Notes: a model not told the origin generated them from the sequence alone. Counted from the stretch's first letter, positions 25,206-34,742 are shown. The stretch is DNA of 64,000 nt from Kibdelosporangium banguiense (GCF_017876405.1 NZ_JAGINW010000001.1:10615203-10679202); one strand, 5' to 3'. Made by a program: numbers and translations.

Positions 25206-26750
25206 GTGTTCAGCGCGCCCAGTCTCAAGCGGATTCAGCAACTCGCGGACATGCTCGGCGTCCACCTCGACGAGGCGGAAGCCTCGATATATCGCGAGGC
25301 GGCCGAAGAACAGTTGCGTGCGATCCATGACTTCGTCCGGACACCCATGGACGAGCAGATCCCACCGGTCGGCTTTCCCGGGCGAACGTGCGGCCGCATT
25401 CCCACGGCTGACGAGGATCCCTATGACGCCTGGCTGTGGAAGTGCGAATTCGGTGGCCTGCAGGAGGGGCTGCTCGCCGGCCGGACGGTGGGTTTCAAGG
25501 ACCACATCAGCGTGGCGGGGCTTCCGCAGACCTTTGCCTCCAGCGCGGTGGACGGCCTGGTGTCCACGTGCGACGCGACGGTGGTGTCGCGAGTGCTGGC
25601 GGCCGGCGGGCGGGTCATCGGCAAGAATTCCATGAGCGGGTTCATGGATGACCTCAAGCATCCGGTCAATCCACACAACCCGTTGCATACGACCGGAGGC
25701 TCGTCGTCCGGGTCCGCCGTGGCCGTCGCCATCGGTGATGTCGATATCTCGTTCGGCGGGGACCAGGGAGGTTCTGTCCGAATTCCGGCCGCCTACTGCG
25801 GTGTCCTCGGCCTGAAGCCGACGTTCGGCCTGATTTCCCATTTCGGTGCCGGATTCGGGTTCGAGCCGAGTCTCGACCACATCGGCCCGCTGACGTCCAC
25901 AGTGCAGGACATGGCCCGCGCCTTGGAAAGCACCGCGGGGTTCGACAGCCTCGATCCGCGGCAGGGCCGCGACATCCCGGTGAAGCTGGAGGTGCTGTCG
26001 GCTCTCACGACAGGGGTCGCGGGCACAAGGATCGGTGTGCTCCAAGAAGGTTTCGACGAGCCCGTCAATCCGCATGTCCGCGAAGGTGTCCTGAAGGCTG
26101 TTCAAGCCCTCCGCAACGAGGGTGCCCACGTGAGCACGGTGTCGGTCCCGGAACACAGGTCGATCGGCAAAATATACGCGGCACTCGCCCTTGAAGGCTC
26201 TCGAGCGACGGTTGACACCGTTTTCTACGGAGCAGGCGCCAAAACCTACTACCCGGCACCCGAGATCACCGCCATGGATCAGCTGTGGCGCGATCATCTG
26301 GCCGAGTTTCCGCCCAGATCCATATTCAGTCAGCTCGTCGCGATCCTGTCACACCAGGATTTCCACGGCGCGGCATACGCGAAGGCCCACAACGTCAGGC
26401 CGGCGATCGTCCGCGCGTACGATGCCGCTTTCGCCGAAGTCGACATCCTCGCCATGCCCACCGTTCGCGATGTGGCTCCGGCGATCGACGAGGATCCGCC
26501 TGGCCGCCTTGCCGCGATCGAGCACGACATCCGTGACCGGAACTGGATGTCATGGCCATCGACCTACAACACGAAACCGGCGAACTACACCGGGCACCCG
26601 GCCCTGGCCATTCCCTGCGGAAAGGTCGACGGGCTGCCGATCAGCCTGCAACTCGTCGGGCGGCACGGTGCGGACGCACTCCTGCTGAGGGCGGCGTACG
26701 CACTCCAGGAGTCCGTCGGGTTCGGATCCGCCGTCGAACCCGGTGCCTGA
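25206..26750 (+). CDS. Amidase signature family hydrolase
   Basis: 514 residues from GTG 25206 (AAGGG upstream); the open frame begins at 25098, but those residues overlap the regulatory region. The Ser-cis-Ser-Lys triad is visible: Lys in V-G-F-K-D-H, the glycine/serine loop T-T-G-G-S-S-S-G-S-A, and the nucleophile Ser in D-Q-G-G-S-V-R-I-P. It would cleave an amide to a carboxylate and ammonia or amine. It lies upstream of a TauD-like dioxygenase gene on the same strand. Confidence 0.88.
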   Translation: MFSAPSLKRIQQLADMLGVHLDEAEASIYREAAEEQLRAIHDFVRTPMDEQIPPVGFPGRTCGRIPTADEDPYDAWLWKCEFGGLQEGLLAGRTVGFKDHISVAGLPQTFASSAVDGLVSTCDATVVSRVLAAGGRVIGKNSMSGFMDDLKHPVNPHNPLHTTGGSSSGSAVAVAIGDVDISFGGDQGGSVRIPAAYCGVLGLKPTFGLISHFGAGFGFEPSLDHIGPLTSTVQDMARALESTAGFDSLDPRQGRDIPVKLEVLSALTTGVAGTRIGVLQEGFDEPVNPHVREGVLKAVQALRNEGAHVSTVSVPEHRSIGKIYAALALEGSRATVDTVFYGAGAKTYYPAPEITAMDQLWRDHLAEFPPRSIFSQLVAILSHQDFHGAAYAKAHNVRPAIVRAYDAAFAEVDILAMPTVRDVAPAIDEDPPGRLAAIEHDIRDRNWMSWPSTYNTKPANYTGHPALAIPCGKVDGLPISLQLVGRHGADALLLRAAYALQESVGFGSAVEPGA

Positions 26751-26770
26751 TCCCGCTCGAATCTCTTTCG

Positions 26771-26902
26771 ATGACTGGAAACCCCGCTTGCGACGCCCTT
26801 CGTGAGTTCATAGATTCGTTTGTGTCACTGGGAACCGGCGGGATACGCGGGGACGTGTCCCGCTTCGCACTTTCCTTGGCCGATCATGCCTACAGGAGCT
26901 GA
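26771..26902 (+). CDS. Possible 43-residue ORF before the dioxygenase
   Basis: ATG 26771 to TGA 26902, with the dioxygenase RBS (AGGAG) inside its last codons. The sequence A-L-R-E-F-I-D-S-F resembles the start of MmgE/PrpD-type proteins, so it could be a remnant, a leader peptide, or chance. No RBS of its own is seen. Confidence 0.25.
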   Translation: MTGNPACDALREFIDSFVSLGTGGIRGDVSRFALSLADHAYRS

Positions 26903-26905
26903 ACA

Positions 26906-27934
26906 ATGACCACAGGGCGTTCTACGTTCGAAATCTCCGACGGCCCGAGCGCGTGGTATGCGCGAGATCTGCAGAAGCCGGAGGAGTGGCTCCACCATCT
27001 CACCGAGGCGGATGTCGAGGAAATCGACGAGCAGGTTGGGTTCTGGTCCGGAGTTCCATTGGCTCACATTCAGCCCGGGTACCGCCCGTTGCGCGGCCTC
27101 GGCGACCGGCTGCGTGAACTCGGCCGGGAACTTGACGACGGGCGAGGCTTCTTCCTCATTCGCGGGGTGCCAGTCGAGCGGTACACCGAAGAGCAGGCGT
27201 CCATTGCCTTCTGGGTCATGGGATCGGCGCTCGGGCGCCCGGTCAGCCAGAACGCCAGAGGACAGTTGCTCGGTCACGTGCGCGACACCGGCGAGAAACT
27301 GAAGCAACCAGAAGCGCGTGGATACCACACCAATGAACGACTAGCCTATCACACCGACCACTCCGACGCGGTCGGGCTGCTTTGCCTCAAAACAGCCAAG
27401 TCCGGCGGGCTGAGCACACTGTCCAGTGCGGTCACGGTGCACAATGAACTGCTTCGGCGCCGGCCCGACCTCGTTCCCCTCCTGCACAAGCCATTCGCCT
27501 TCGATTACCGCGGCGAACAGCCGGAAACCTGGCAGCGGCCGTACTACCTCTCACCCGCCTACACGGTGCACGACGGTCGGCTCAGCACCTACATGTCACG
27601 CTCGGCCATCTACGCGGCCCAACGATTCGACGGTGTCGCGCCGCTCACCGCGGAGCAGGACGAGGCACTCACTCTCATGCAACAGATCGCCCACGAGGAC
27701 GGCATCCGGCTCGACATGGAATTCCACCCGGGCGACATCCAGGTCCTTTCCAACTACACCATCCTGCACTCCCGGACCTCGTACGAGGACCACGACGACC
27801 CCGAGCTCAAACGACACCTGCTCCGCCTCTGGCTTCGCACGCCCACCGCACGCGACCTCCCGCACCAGTTCGGCATCGGAACCCGCGGCACGATCGCCGA
27901 CGGAGGCATCATCCCCCAGCAGATCACCGCGTAG
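26906..27934 (+). CDS. TauD/TfdA family Fe(II)/2-oxoglutarate dioxygenase
   Basis: 342 residues. The HxD iron motif is in Y-H-T-D-H-S-D, the distal His in T-I-L-H-S-R-T, and the 2-oxoglutarate-binding Arg in L-R-L-W-L-R. It may hydroxylate a small acid or amine on the amidase pathway. ATG follows AGGAGC. It converges with the aldehyde dehydrogenase gene 31 nt away. Confidence 0.88.
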   Translation: MTTGRSTFEISDGPSAWYARDLQKPEEWLHHLTEADVEEIDEQVGFWSGVPLAHIQPGYRPLRGLGDRLRELGRELDDGRGFFLIRGVPVERYTEEQASIAFWVMGSALGRPVSQNARGQLLGHVRDTGEKLKQPEARGYHTNERLAYHTDHSDAVGLLCLKTAKSGGLSTLSSAVTVHNELLRRRPDLVPLLHKPFAFDYRGEQPETWQRPYYLSPAYTVHDGRLSTYMSRSAIYAAQRFDGVAPLTAEQDEALTLMQQIAHEDGIRLDMEFHPGDIQVLSNYTILHSRTSYEDHDDPELKRHLLRLWLRTPTARDLPHQFGIGTRGTIADGGIIPQQITA

Positions 27935-27965
27935 ACACAGCTTCCGGTCGCGGTGGCGCAGGGGT

Positions 27966-29432
27966 TCAGCGGAGGACGAAGGGGTTGCCGCTGAGGGCTC
28001 CGGTGTTGATCCAGACGCACTTGGTCTCGAGGTATTCGTCGATGGCCGCGATGCCGTTCTCGCGACCGATGCCGGAGTCCTTGACGCCGCCGAACGGAGC
28101 CAGGTAACTGACGGCGCGGTAGGTGTTCACCCAGACTGTGCCGGAATGGATCCGTTGCGCCATGCGGAATGCACGGCCGATGTCACTGGTCCAGACGCCC
28201 GCACCGAGTCCAAACCGGACATCGTTGGCGATGGTGACGGCATCGTCCTCGCCGACGAACGGGATCACAGCCAGCACCGGCCCGAAAACCTCTTCCTGCG
28301 CAATGCGCATGCTGTTATGCACGCCGGTGAAGATGGTGGGCTCGACGAACCAGCCGGGGCGAGTCGCGGCATTGCCGCCCAGTGCCAGGCGTGCACCTTC
28401 CCGCTGGGCGATCGCGATATACTCCAGCACCTTGTCGTACTGGGCGAGCGTGGTGATCGGCCCGACCTGAGTGGCTTCGTCCATCGGGTCGCCCATGCGA
28501 GCCGTTGCCGCGAGGGCGACGACCCGGCGGACGACCTCGTCGTGCACGCTTTCCTCGACCAGCAGACGAGAGCCTGCGATGCAGGTCTGGCCGGTGGCGG
28601 CGAAGATGCCCGACACAGCGCCGTTGACGGCGGCGTCGAGGTCCGCGTCGGCGAACACCACGTTGGGGGATTTCCCGCCGAGTTCGAGGCTGACGCGTTT
28701 GAGACCCCGTGCGGCCGCTGCCCCGATATGACGTCCCGTGGTGTCCGCCCCGGTGAAGCTGATCTTGCGGACCAACGGATGGTCAACCAGCGATGCGCCA
28801 ACATCGTTGCCGAATCCGGTGACCACGTTGACCACGCCCTCGGGCAAGCCTGCCTCGTGCAGAATCCTGACGAGTTCAATGGTCGACGCGGAGGTGAACT
28901 CAGAAGGTTTGATCACAACCGTGCACCCTGCGGCCAGGGCGGGAGCAAGCTTCCAGGCCAGCAACAGGATGGGCGAGTTCCATGGTGTGATGATGCCGAC
29001 CACGCCGACGGGCTCCTTCTGGGTGAAGGTGAAATAGCCCTTCTTGTCCAGCGGGACGACACTGCCCTCGATCTTGTCGGCCAGCCCGCCGTAGTAGTAG
29101 AACCATTGCGGCACATAGCTGAGCTGCACGTACATCTCGTTGATCAGCTTGCCGTTGTCGCGTACTTCGATCTCGGCCAGCCTGCGGGCGTTTTCGGCGA
29201 CGGCGTCGCCGAGACGGCGCAGGACAGCACCACGCCCGCTGGCGGTGAGTTCCGGCCACGGACCCGAAGTCAGGGCCCGATATGCCGCTTCCACGGCCAC
29301 GTCGACATCCCGGGCGTCGCCTTTCGCTATCTCGGCCCATGGTTTGCCGCGGTACGGATCGTCGCTGGGAAACCATTCGCCACCCGCGGGATCGTGTGCC
29401 TGACCCTCGATGAACATCGGATACCTGAGCAT
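27966..29432 (-). CDS. NAD(P)-dependent aldehyde dehydrogenase
   Basis: 488 residues with P-W-N-S-P-I, the general-base Glu in L-E-L-G-G-K-S-P and the catalytic Cys in G-Q-T-C-I-A. The start at 29432 has GAGGTG upstream; the frame is open beyond, but that part shadows the TPP-binding subunit gene. It oxidises an aldehyde to an acid. It follows the split TPP decarboxylase by 13 nt, suggesting that it oxidises the aldehyde product of that enzyme. Confidence 0.92.
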   Translation of the reverse strand: MLRYPMFIEGQAHDPAGGEWFPSDDPYRGKPWAEIAKGDARDVDVAVEAAYRALTSGPWPELTASGRGAVLRRLGDAVAENARRLAEIEVRDNGKLINEMYVQLSYVPQWFYYYGGLADKIEGSVVPLDKKGYFTFTQKEPVGVVGIITPWNSPILLLAWKLAPALAAGCTVVIKPSEFTSASTIELVRILHEAGLPEGVVNVVTGFGNDVGASLVDHPLVRKISFTGADTTGRHIGAAAARGLKRVSLELGGKSPNVVFADADLDAAVNGAVSGIFAATGQTCIAGSRLLVEESVHDEVVRRVVALAATARMGDPMDEATQVGPITTLAQYDKVLEYIAIAQREGARLALGGNAATRPGWFVEPTIFTGVHNSMRIAQEEVFGPVLAVIPFVGEDDAVTIANDVRFGLGAGVWTSDIGRAFRMAQRIHSGTVWVNTYRAVSYLAPFGGVKDSGIGRENGIAAIDEYLETKCVWINTGALSGNPFVLR

Positions 29433-29445
29433 GGCCACCTCGCCG

Positions 29446-30027
29446 TCAGAAGGTGCCGAAGCCGAGTGCGGCACGGAAAGCGTTCTTGATCGCGACTCCG
29501 TCGCGGGGTGGCAGTACACGTGGCGGCTCGTCGGCATTGATCGGCACATGCGCGTATGTCGTCGCCTTGCGACCGTTGATATGCCGTGCAAGTGCGCCGA
29601 TGTCGTTGCCCGGCACGACATTGCGGATACCGAAACCTTTCGCGACCGTGATGAGATCGGTGCCGAGACTGGTGTGGCTGGCCTGCATCCCGGTCTCACC
29701 GAAGTGCCCGTTGTCCAGCACGACGATCGTGAGGTTCGGCGGCAGGATCGCGCCGACCGTGCCCAGTGCGCCGATGCCCATGAGATGCTCGCCATCGCCG
29801 GTGATGACGACCACCGATCGATCCGGCTGAGCCACAGCGAGCCCAAGGGCCAGCGGAAGGGCACCGCCCATCGCGCCCCAGAGGTAGAAGTTCCCAGGCC
29901 GCTCACCGGCGGCGCACAGGTCGTAAGTGGCGGACCCCAGGCCGGAGACCACCAAGGCATCGGGGATTCGCGCCATCAGATCGGCGACGAAACGGCGGCG
30001 ATCGACGCGAACGTCCATAGTGGTCAT
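29446..30027 (-). CDS. TPP-dependent 2-oxo acid decarboxylase, beta (TPP-binding) subunit
   Basis: 193 residues, like ComE of sulfopyruvate decarboxylase or the C-terminal half of phosphonopyruvate decarboxylase. The TPP motif is G-D-G-E-H-L-M-G followed ~25 residues later by L-D-N-G-H-F-G-E-T-G. It begins immediately after the alpha-subunit stop (TAGATG). Substrate could be a sulfo-, phosphono- or other 2-oxo acid. Confidence 0.85.
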   Translation of the reverse strand: MTTMDVRVDRRRFVADLMARIPDALVVSGLGSATYDLCAAGERPGNFYLWGAMGGALPLALGLAVAQPDRSVVVITGDGEHLMGIGALGTVGAILPPNLTIVVLDNGHFGETGMQASHTSLGTDLITVAKGFGIRNVVPGNDIGALARHINGRKATTYAHVPINADEPPRVLPPRDGVAIKNAFRAALGFGTF

Positions 30028-30576
30028 CTACTCGCGCTCCCACTTCTTGCGGCCGATAAGTTTCTGTCCCAGGAGGACCGCGATTCGTTCGTTCGCCTCG
30101 AAGGCCGAGTCCACGGCAGCGCTGACGACGTCTTCGACCTCGCCTGGATCATCGACCCGGTTGACCGTGATCCCCATGATCTCCATCGCCTGCTGGGTGG
30201 CGCGTCCCATCGGGCCTTGCCAGGGGTTGAACTCCGCGTACTCGCCGCGCATGGTCACGAGCGCCAGGAAGGGGAACTGGCAGGTCTGCAGCAGCGAGAA
30301 CATGTTGACGCAGTTGCCGACCCCGCTGCTCTGCATGAGCAGGACGGCACGCTGCCCGCCGAGCCACGCGCCGCTGACCAGCGCCACGCCCTCCTCTTCG
30401 GCGGTCAGGACAACGTCGCGGATGGCGGGATCTCGTTGTGCTTCGCGGATGACGTGGGAGTGCCCTGCGTCCGGCACATAGGCGACCTGTTCGATCCCGC
30501 CCTTCTTGAGGGCTTGGAAGATCGCCCCTTGCCACGGCGGGACGGCCGGTTCTGGCTGACTCATACGAGCCATCAT
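30028..30576 (-). CDS. TPP-dependent 2-oxo acid decarboxylase, alpha (pyrimidine-binding) subunit
   Basis: 182 residues, ComD-like. It has V-P-D-A-G-H-S-H, the conserved TPP-activating Glu in T-A-E-E-E-G-V-A, and M-Q-S-S-G-V-G-N-C-V-N. Three close ATGs (30576, 30573, 30564) are possible and none has a clear RBS. The operon runs alpha-beta-aldehyde dehydrogenase. A repeat shared with 56.3 kb sits just upstream. Confidence 0.83.
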   Translation of the reverse strand: MMARMSQPEPAVPPWQGAIFQALKKGGIEQVAYVPDAGHSHVIREAQRDPAIRDVVLTAEEEGVALVSGAWLGGQRAVLLMQSSGVGNCVNMFSLLQTCQFPFLALVTMRGEYAEFNPWQGPMGRATQQAMEIMGITVNRVDDPGEVEDVVSAAVDSAFEANERIAVLLGQKLIGRKKWERE

Positions 30577-30589
30577 GGACAGTGATGCA

Positions 30590-30640
30590 GACCGTTGAAC
30601 AATAGAAAATCGTGATTGGCACATGTCTCACCGGCATGGC
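30590..30640 (+). repeat. 51-nt dispersed repeat, copy 1
   Basis: Matches 56345-56395 at about 40 of 51 positions without gaps; the best-kept parts are TTGAACnATAGAAAA and CGGCATG. It lies between the divergent TPP decarboxylase and acyl-CoA dehydrogenase operons, so a regulatory role is likely. Confidence 0.55.
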
Positions 30641-30784
30641 CGACCGCCTGGTTGCCTGAGTTCCATCCGCGCACTCCCGCTATCACAACCAGACATGAAA
30701 ATATAACGAATCGGTATTTCACAAGCCATGACATCAACATCGATGATAGTTCCGAACCGGACCGGCGCCAGAGAGGAACCAGGG

Positions 30785-31945
30785 ATGATGGACGGGCTGA
30801 CCGACGAGGAAGCCGCGATCGTCGACCTGGTCGGCGAGTTCGTCGACCAGGAAGTGCGGCCCGTCGCGCAGGAGCTCGACCACGCCGACACGTACCCGGA
30901 AACACTCATCCACCAGATGAAGGAGATGGGCATCTTCGGGCTGGCGATCCCCGAGCCATGGGGCGAGGTGCACGTCTCCGCCCAGTGCTACGCCGCGGTC
31001 ACCGAGGAACTGGCCAGGGGCTGGATGAGCCTGGCCGGTGCCATGGGCGGCCACACCGTCGTGTCCAAACTGCTGGTCACCTACGGCACACAGGAGCAGA
31101 AGGACACCTACCTGCCGAGGATGGCCACCGGCGAGATCCGGGCGACGATGGCGCTGACCGAACCCGGTGGCGGATCGGACCTGCAGGCGATACGAACCAC
31201 AGCGCGGCGCGCCGGCGAGTCCTATGTGGTCAACGGCTCGAAGACATGGATCACCAACGCCCGCATGTCCCACCTGGTCGCGCTGCTGTGCAAGACCGAC
31301 CCATCGGCCACTCCCCCGCACAACGGCATCAGCATCCTCCTGGTGGAGAAGGGTCCCGGTTTCCACGTCTCGCGGGACCTGCCGAAGCTGGGCTACAAAG
31401 GCGTGGAAAGCTGCGAGCTCGCCTTCGATGACTTCCGCGTGCCCGCGTCCGCGCTGCTTGGCGAGGTCGAAGGCAGTGGGTTCGCACAGATGATGCGTGG
31501 CCTGGAGATCGGCCGTATCCAGGTCGCCAGTCGCGCGCTGGGCGTCGGCCAGGCCGCGCTGGCGGACTCGCTGCGCTACGCGCAGGAGCGTGAGAGCTTT
31601 GGCAAACCCATCTGGCAACACCAGTCCATCGGCAACTACCTCGCCGACATGGCCACCAAACTCGAGGCCGCCCGTCAGCTCGTGCACTATGCTGCCCGAC
31701 GCTACGACTCCGGGCAACGCGCCGACCTGGAAGCCGGAATGGCGAAACTCTTCGCCTCGGAGACCGCCATGGAGATCGCGCTCAACGCCGTCCGCATCCA
31801 CGGCGGCTACGGCTACTCCACGGAATTCGACGTGGAGCGGTACTTCCGGGACGCACCGCTGATGATCGTCGGCGAGGGCACCAACGAGATCCAGCGCACC
31901 GTCATCGCCCGACAGCTGATCAAGCGCCACCCCGTCGCTTCCTGA
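30785..31945 (+). CDS. Acyl-CoA dehydrogenase
   Basis: 386 residues. FAD/substrate motifs A-L-T-E-P-G-G-G-S-D and W-I-T-N-A-R are present, and the catalytic Glu is in I-V-G-E-G-T-N-E-I-Q. Start ATG 30785 has GAGAGG upstream; an earlier in-frame start at 30728 adds unrelated residues. It is first of an operon with a CoA-transferase, hydratase and lyase, suggesting desaturation of a short branched or dicarboxylic acyl-CoA. Confidence 0.92.
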   Translation: MMDGLTDEEAAIVDLVGEFVDQEVRPVAQELDHADTYPETLIHQMKEMGIFGLAIPEPWGEVHVSAQCYAAVTEELARGWMSLAGAMGGHTVVSKLLVTYGTQEQKDTYLPRMATGEIRATMALTEPGGGSDLQAIRTTARRAGESYVVNGSKTWITNARMSHLVALLCKTDPSATPPHNGISILLVEKGPGFHVSRDLPKLGYKGVESCELAFDDFRVPASALLGEVEGSGFAQMMRGLEIGRIQVASRALGVGQAALADSLRYAQERESFGKPIWQHQSIGNYLADMATKLEAARQLVHYAARRYDSGQRADLEAGMAKLFASETAMEIALNAVRIHGGYGYSTEFDVERYFRDAPLMIVGEGTNEIQRTVIARQLIKRHPVAS

Positions 31946-31966
31946 CCTGCCACGTAAAGGAAACAC

Positions 31967-33121
31967 ATGCACCGCCCACTTGATGGCGTCACGGTCGTCG
32001 CGCTCGAACAGGCCGTGGCCGCGCCGTTCGCGACCCGCCAGCTCGCCGACCTGGGGGCACGGGTCATCAAGGTCGAACGCCCTGGCGTAGGCGACTTCGC
32101 CCGCGCCTACGACCAGACCGTGCATGGACAGTCGAGCTACTTCGTCTGGCTCAACCGCGGCAAGGAAAGTATCGAGCTCGACATCAAGAAGCCCGACGAC
32201 CGGTCGGTCCTACGTGCAATGGTCGACCGGGCGGACGTGTTCGTGCAGAACCTCGTCCCCGGCGCGGTCGAACGTCTCGGGCTCGACGCGGACACCCTCC
32301 GGGCGACTCGGCCCGAGCTGATCCACTGCTCGGTGTCCGGGTACGGGCCACACGGGCCGTACCGGTCCAAAAAGGCCTATGACCTGTTGGTGCAGTGCGA
32401 GACCGGGCTCGTGATGTCCACCGGCACACCCGAGGTTCCGGCGAAAGCCGGGATCTCGATAGCCGACATCGCCACGGGAATGTACGCCTACACCGGTATC
32501 CTCACCGCACTGTACGACCGCGAACGCACCAGCGCGGGCGCGAGTCTGCATGTGTCGATGATCGACGCGCTCGGCGAGTGGATGAGCCAGCCTGCCTACT
32601 TCTCCGTGTATGGCAACGGAGCCCCTCGACGATCCGGAGCACGCCACCCGTCGATCTCGCCCTACGGTCCTTACCGGACCAGCGATGGCGAAGTCTTTCT
32701 CGGCGTACAGAACGAGCGCGAATGGGACGCCCTCTGCCGGAAGGTGCTGTGCCGGCCGGATCTGGCCGACGACTCCCGCTTCCGCACCAACACCGATCGC
32801 GTGGCCAACACTGACGAACTGACGTCGATCCTTCAGGACGCGTTCGCCCGCCTCGCCGCCGACCAGGTCATCGAGATGCTTGACCGAGCGGGTATCGCCA
32901 ATGCCCGGCTTCGCACACCCGAACAGTTCACCCGGCACCCACAACTGGATGCCCGAAACCGTTGGCGTCAAGTCGAAACACCCACAGGGGTCATGCGGGC
33001 GCTGCTTCCACCAGTCGAGGCGACCGGGCAGGAACCCGCGATGGGCCCCGTACCCGCGCTGGGTCAGCACAACGACACGATCAAGGCCGAATTCGCTGCG
33101 TGGAAAGAACTGCCGGCATGA
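31967..33121 (+). CDS. Family III CoA-transferase (CaiB/BaiF type)
   Basis: 384 residues with the early A-A-P-F-A-T-R-Q-L-A-D-L-G-A-x-V-I-K-V-E pattern, L-N-R-G-K-E-S and the catalytic Asp in S-I-A-D-I-A-T-G. It would move CoA from a donor onto a carboxylic acid, for example itaconate or mesaconate type. The next gene starts within its stop (ATGA). Confidence 0.92.
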   Translation: MHRPLDGVTVVALEQAVAAPFATRQLADLGARVIKVERPGVGDFARAYDQTVHGQSSYFVWLNRGKESIELDIKKPDDRSVLRAMVDRADVFVQNLVPGAVERLGLDADTLRATRPELIHCSVSGYGPHGPYRSKKAYDLLVQCETGLVMSTGTPEVPAKAGISIADIATGMYAYTGILTALYDRERTSAGASLHVSMIDALGEWMSQPAYFSVYGNGAPRRSGARHPSISPYGPYRTSDGEVFLGVQNEREWDALCRKVLCRPDLADDSRFRTNTDRVANTDELTSILQDAFARLAADQVIEMLDRAGIANARLRTPEQFTRHPQLDARNRWRQVETPTGVMRALLPPVEATGQEPAMGPVPALGQHNDTIKAEFAAWKELPA

Positions 33122-33936
33122 TCGAGGAGGCCGAACGCACTGAAGTCCTGCTACCCGAGCCAGCCGAGGCGTTGGGCGCGTTGCTCGATGTCCCCGTCCC
33201 GCATCTGGAGCGCCACGGCCTGCCGTTGCTGTGGCATTGGGTCTACCTGCTCGATCGGCCCGCCCAAGCGGACCTGGGCCCGGACGGGCACCCGGTCCGC
33301 AACACGGTGCCCGCACCACCGGGACCCGGCCGCCGCCGCATGTGGGCAGGCGGCCGCGTCCGTACCCGGGGACCACTGCGCTGTGGCTACCCTGCCACCA
33401 AACGAACAAGAGTCCTGTCAGTCCATGAGAAACACGGGCGAACCGGAGCACTGACCTTCGTTGTCGTGCAACACCAAGTCTCTCAAGTCGGACTCGTGGT
33501 AATCGACGAACAACAGGACATCGTCTACCGGGACGCCACGTCCGGCTCCCCCACCACAAACGACAACGGCCCGGCGCTGCAGGTCGCCGATGACGAGTGG
33601 GCGATCGACATTTCGCCGAGTTTGCTGTTCCGCTTCTCAGCCCTGACGTACAACGCCCACCGAATCCACTACGACCGCGATTACTGCCGCGACATCGAAG
33701 GATATCCAGGACTGCTCACGCACGGCCCGCTCCAGGCACTCGCGATGACGGAAGCCGCCCGAGCACGGGGATGCCACGGCGACCAGGCATTCGAGTACCG
33801 GCTGACATCCCCACTGTTCGACGGCCAGGGCCTGGTGGCCCGAGCCGTCAGGGACCACGATCAGACCACCACCATCGTGCGCGACCGCTACGGCCGCCGA
33901 ACCGCCACCGGAACCCTGCGGAGCCTTGCCCGATGA
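33118..33936 (+). CDS. MaoC-type hydratase (itaconyl/mesaconyl-CoA hydratase-like)
   Basis: 272 residues. A FAS1/HTD2-like N-terminal half is followed by a hotdog C-terminal half with F-R-F-S-A-L-T-Y-N-A-H-R-I-H-Y-D and H-G-P-L-Q. This is the arrangement of mesaconyl-C4-CoA and itaconyl-CoA hydratases. Overlaps at both ends (ATGA) couple it to the CoA-transferase and lyase genes. Confidence 0.85.
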   Translation: MIEEAERTEVLLPEPAEALGALLDVPVPHLERHGLPLLWHWVYLLDRPAQADLGPDGHPVRNTVPAPPGPGRRRMWAGGRVRTRGPLRCGYPATKRTRVLSVHEKHGRTGALTFVVVQHQVSQVGLVVIDEQQDIVYRDATSGSPTTNDNGPALQVADDEWAIDISPSLLFRFSALTYNAHRIHYDRDYCRDIEGYPGLLTHGPLQALAMTEAARARGCHGDQAFEYRLTSPLFDGQGLVARAVRDHDQTTTIVRDRYGRRTATGTLRSLAR

Positions 33937-34742
33937 ACGACCTCATCGCGACCGCACGAACGTTTCTGTTCGTACCGGGCAACCGACCCGATCGATTCGC
34001 CAAAGCCGCCGCCAGCGTCGCGGACGTCATGATCCTGGATCTTGAAGACGCGGTCGCCTCAGGCGACAAGGACGAAGCCAGAGACCATGTCCGAGCCTGG
34101 CTGGCCGAAGGTCATCAGGCGGTTGTACGGATCAACGCACCCGGTACCCCCTGGCACGACGACGACATCGACGCGGCTGGCGGGCCGGCCCACGCGATCA
34201 TGGTGCCCAAGGCCGAAGACCGGACGCAGCTCGATGCCATTTCCCGGCGGGTGTCAGGCGGGATCATCCCCCTGATCGAGACTGCCCTCGGCATCGTGCA
34301 GGCAGCAGCCATCTGCGCCGCACCGTCGGTCGTGCGCCCTGCCTTCGGCAGCATCGACCTCGCCGCACAACTCGGTGTCGATCATCAGTCTCACGAGGCA
34401 CTCCACCACGCGCGATCCTCTGTCGTCCTCGCCGCAGCCGCCACCGGACGCGCCGCCCCCATCGACGGCGTGACCACCGCCATCGACGACGAAGCCCGGC
34501 TGCGCACAGACCTCGACCACGCGATCAGACTCGGGTTCACCGGCAAACTCTGCGTCCACCCCCGCCAGCTCAATGCGGCCAACCAACGCCTCACTCCGTC
34601 GCACCAGCGAGTCGAATGGGCCCACGCCGTGATCGACGCGGCGGCCGGCGGGGCAGTGACGGTCCACAACGGGCACATGATCGATCGGCCCGTGGTCCTC
34701 CGGGCCCAAGCCATCCTGGCCGCCGCCAAGCAGACCCATTGA
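33933..34742 (+). CDS. HpcH/HpaI aldolase-citrate lyase beta family protein (CitE-like)
   Basis: 269 residues. L-F-V-P-G-N-R-P-D-R near the N-terminus, M-I-L-D-L-E-D-A-V (metal Glu/Asp), the P-L-I-E-T segment, F-G-S-I-D-L and C-V-H-P are CitE signatures. With the hydratase, a citramalyl-CoA lyase role (giving acetyl-CoA and pyruvate) is likely, though malyl- or hydroxymethylglutaryl-type substrates are possible. Confidence 0.87.
   Translation: MNDLIATARTFLFVPGNRPDRFAKAAASVADVMILDLEDAVASGDKDEARDHVRAWLAEGHQAVVRINAPGTPWHDDDIDAAGGPAHAIMVPKAEDRTQLDAISRRVSGGIIPLIETALGIVQAAAICAAPSVVRPAFGSIDLAAQLGVDHQSHEALHHARSSVVLAAAATGRAAPIDGVTTAIDDEARLRTDLDHAIRLGFTGKLCVHPRQLNAANQRLTPSHQRVEWAHAVIDAAAGGAVTVHNGHMIDRPVVLRAQAILAAAKQTH

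Noticed and set aside
29446..30576. Acetolactate synthase or pyruvate decarboxylase split in two
   Set aside because: Lengths (182 and 193 residues) and motif order fit ComD/ComE-type subunits, with no middle domain.
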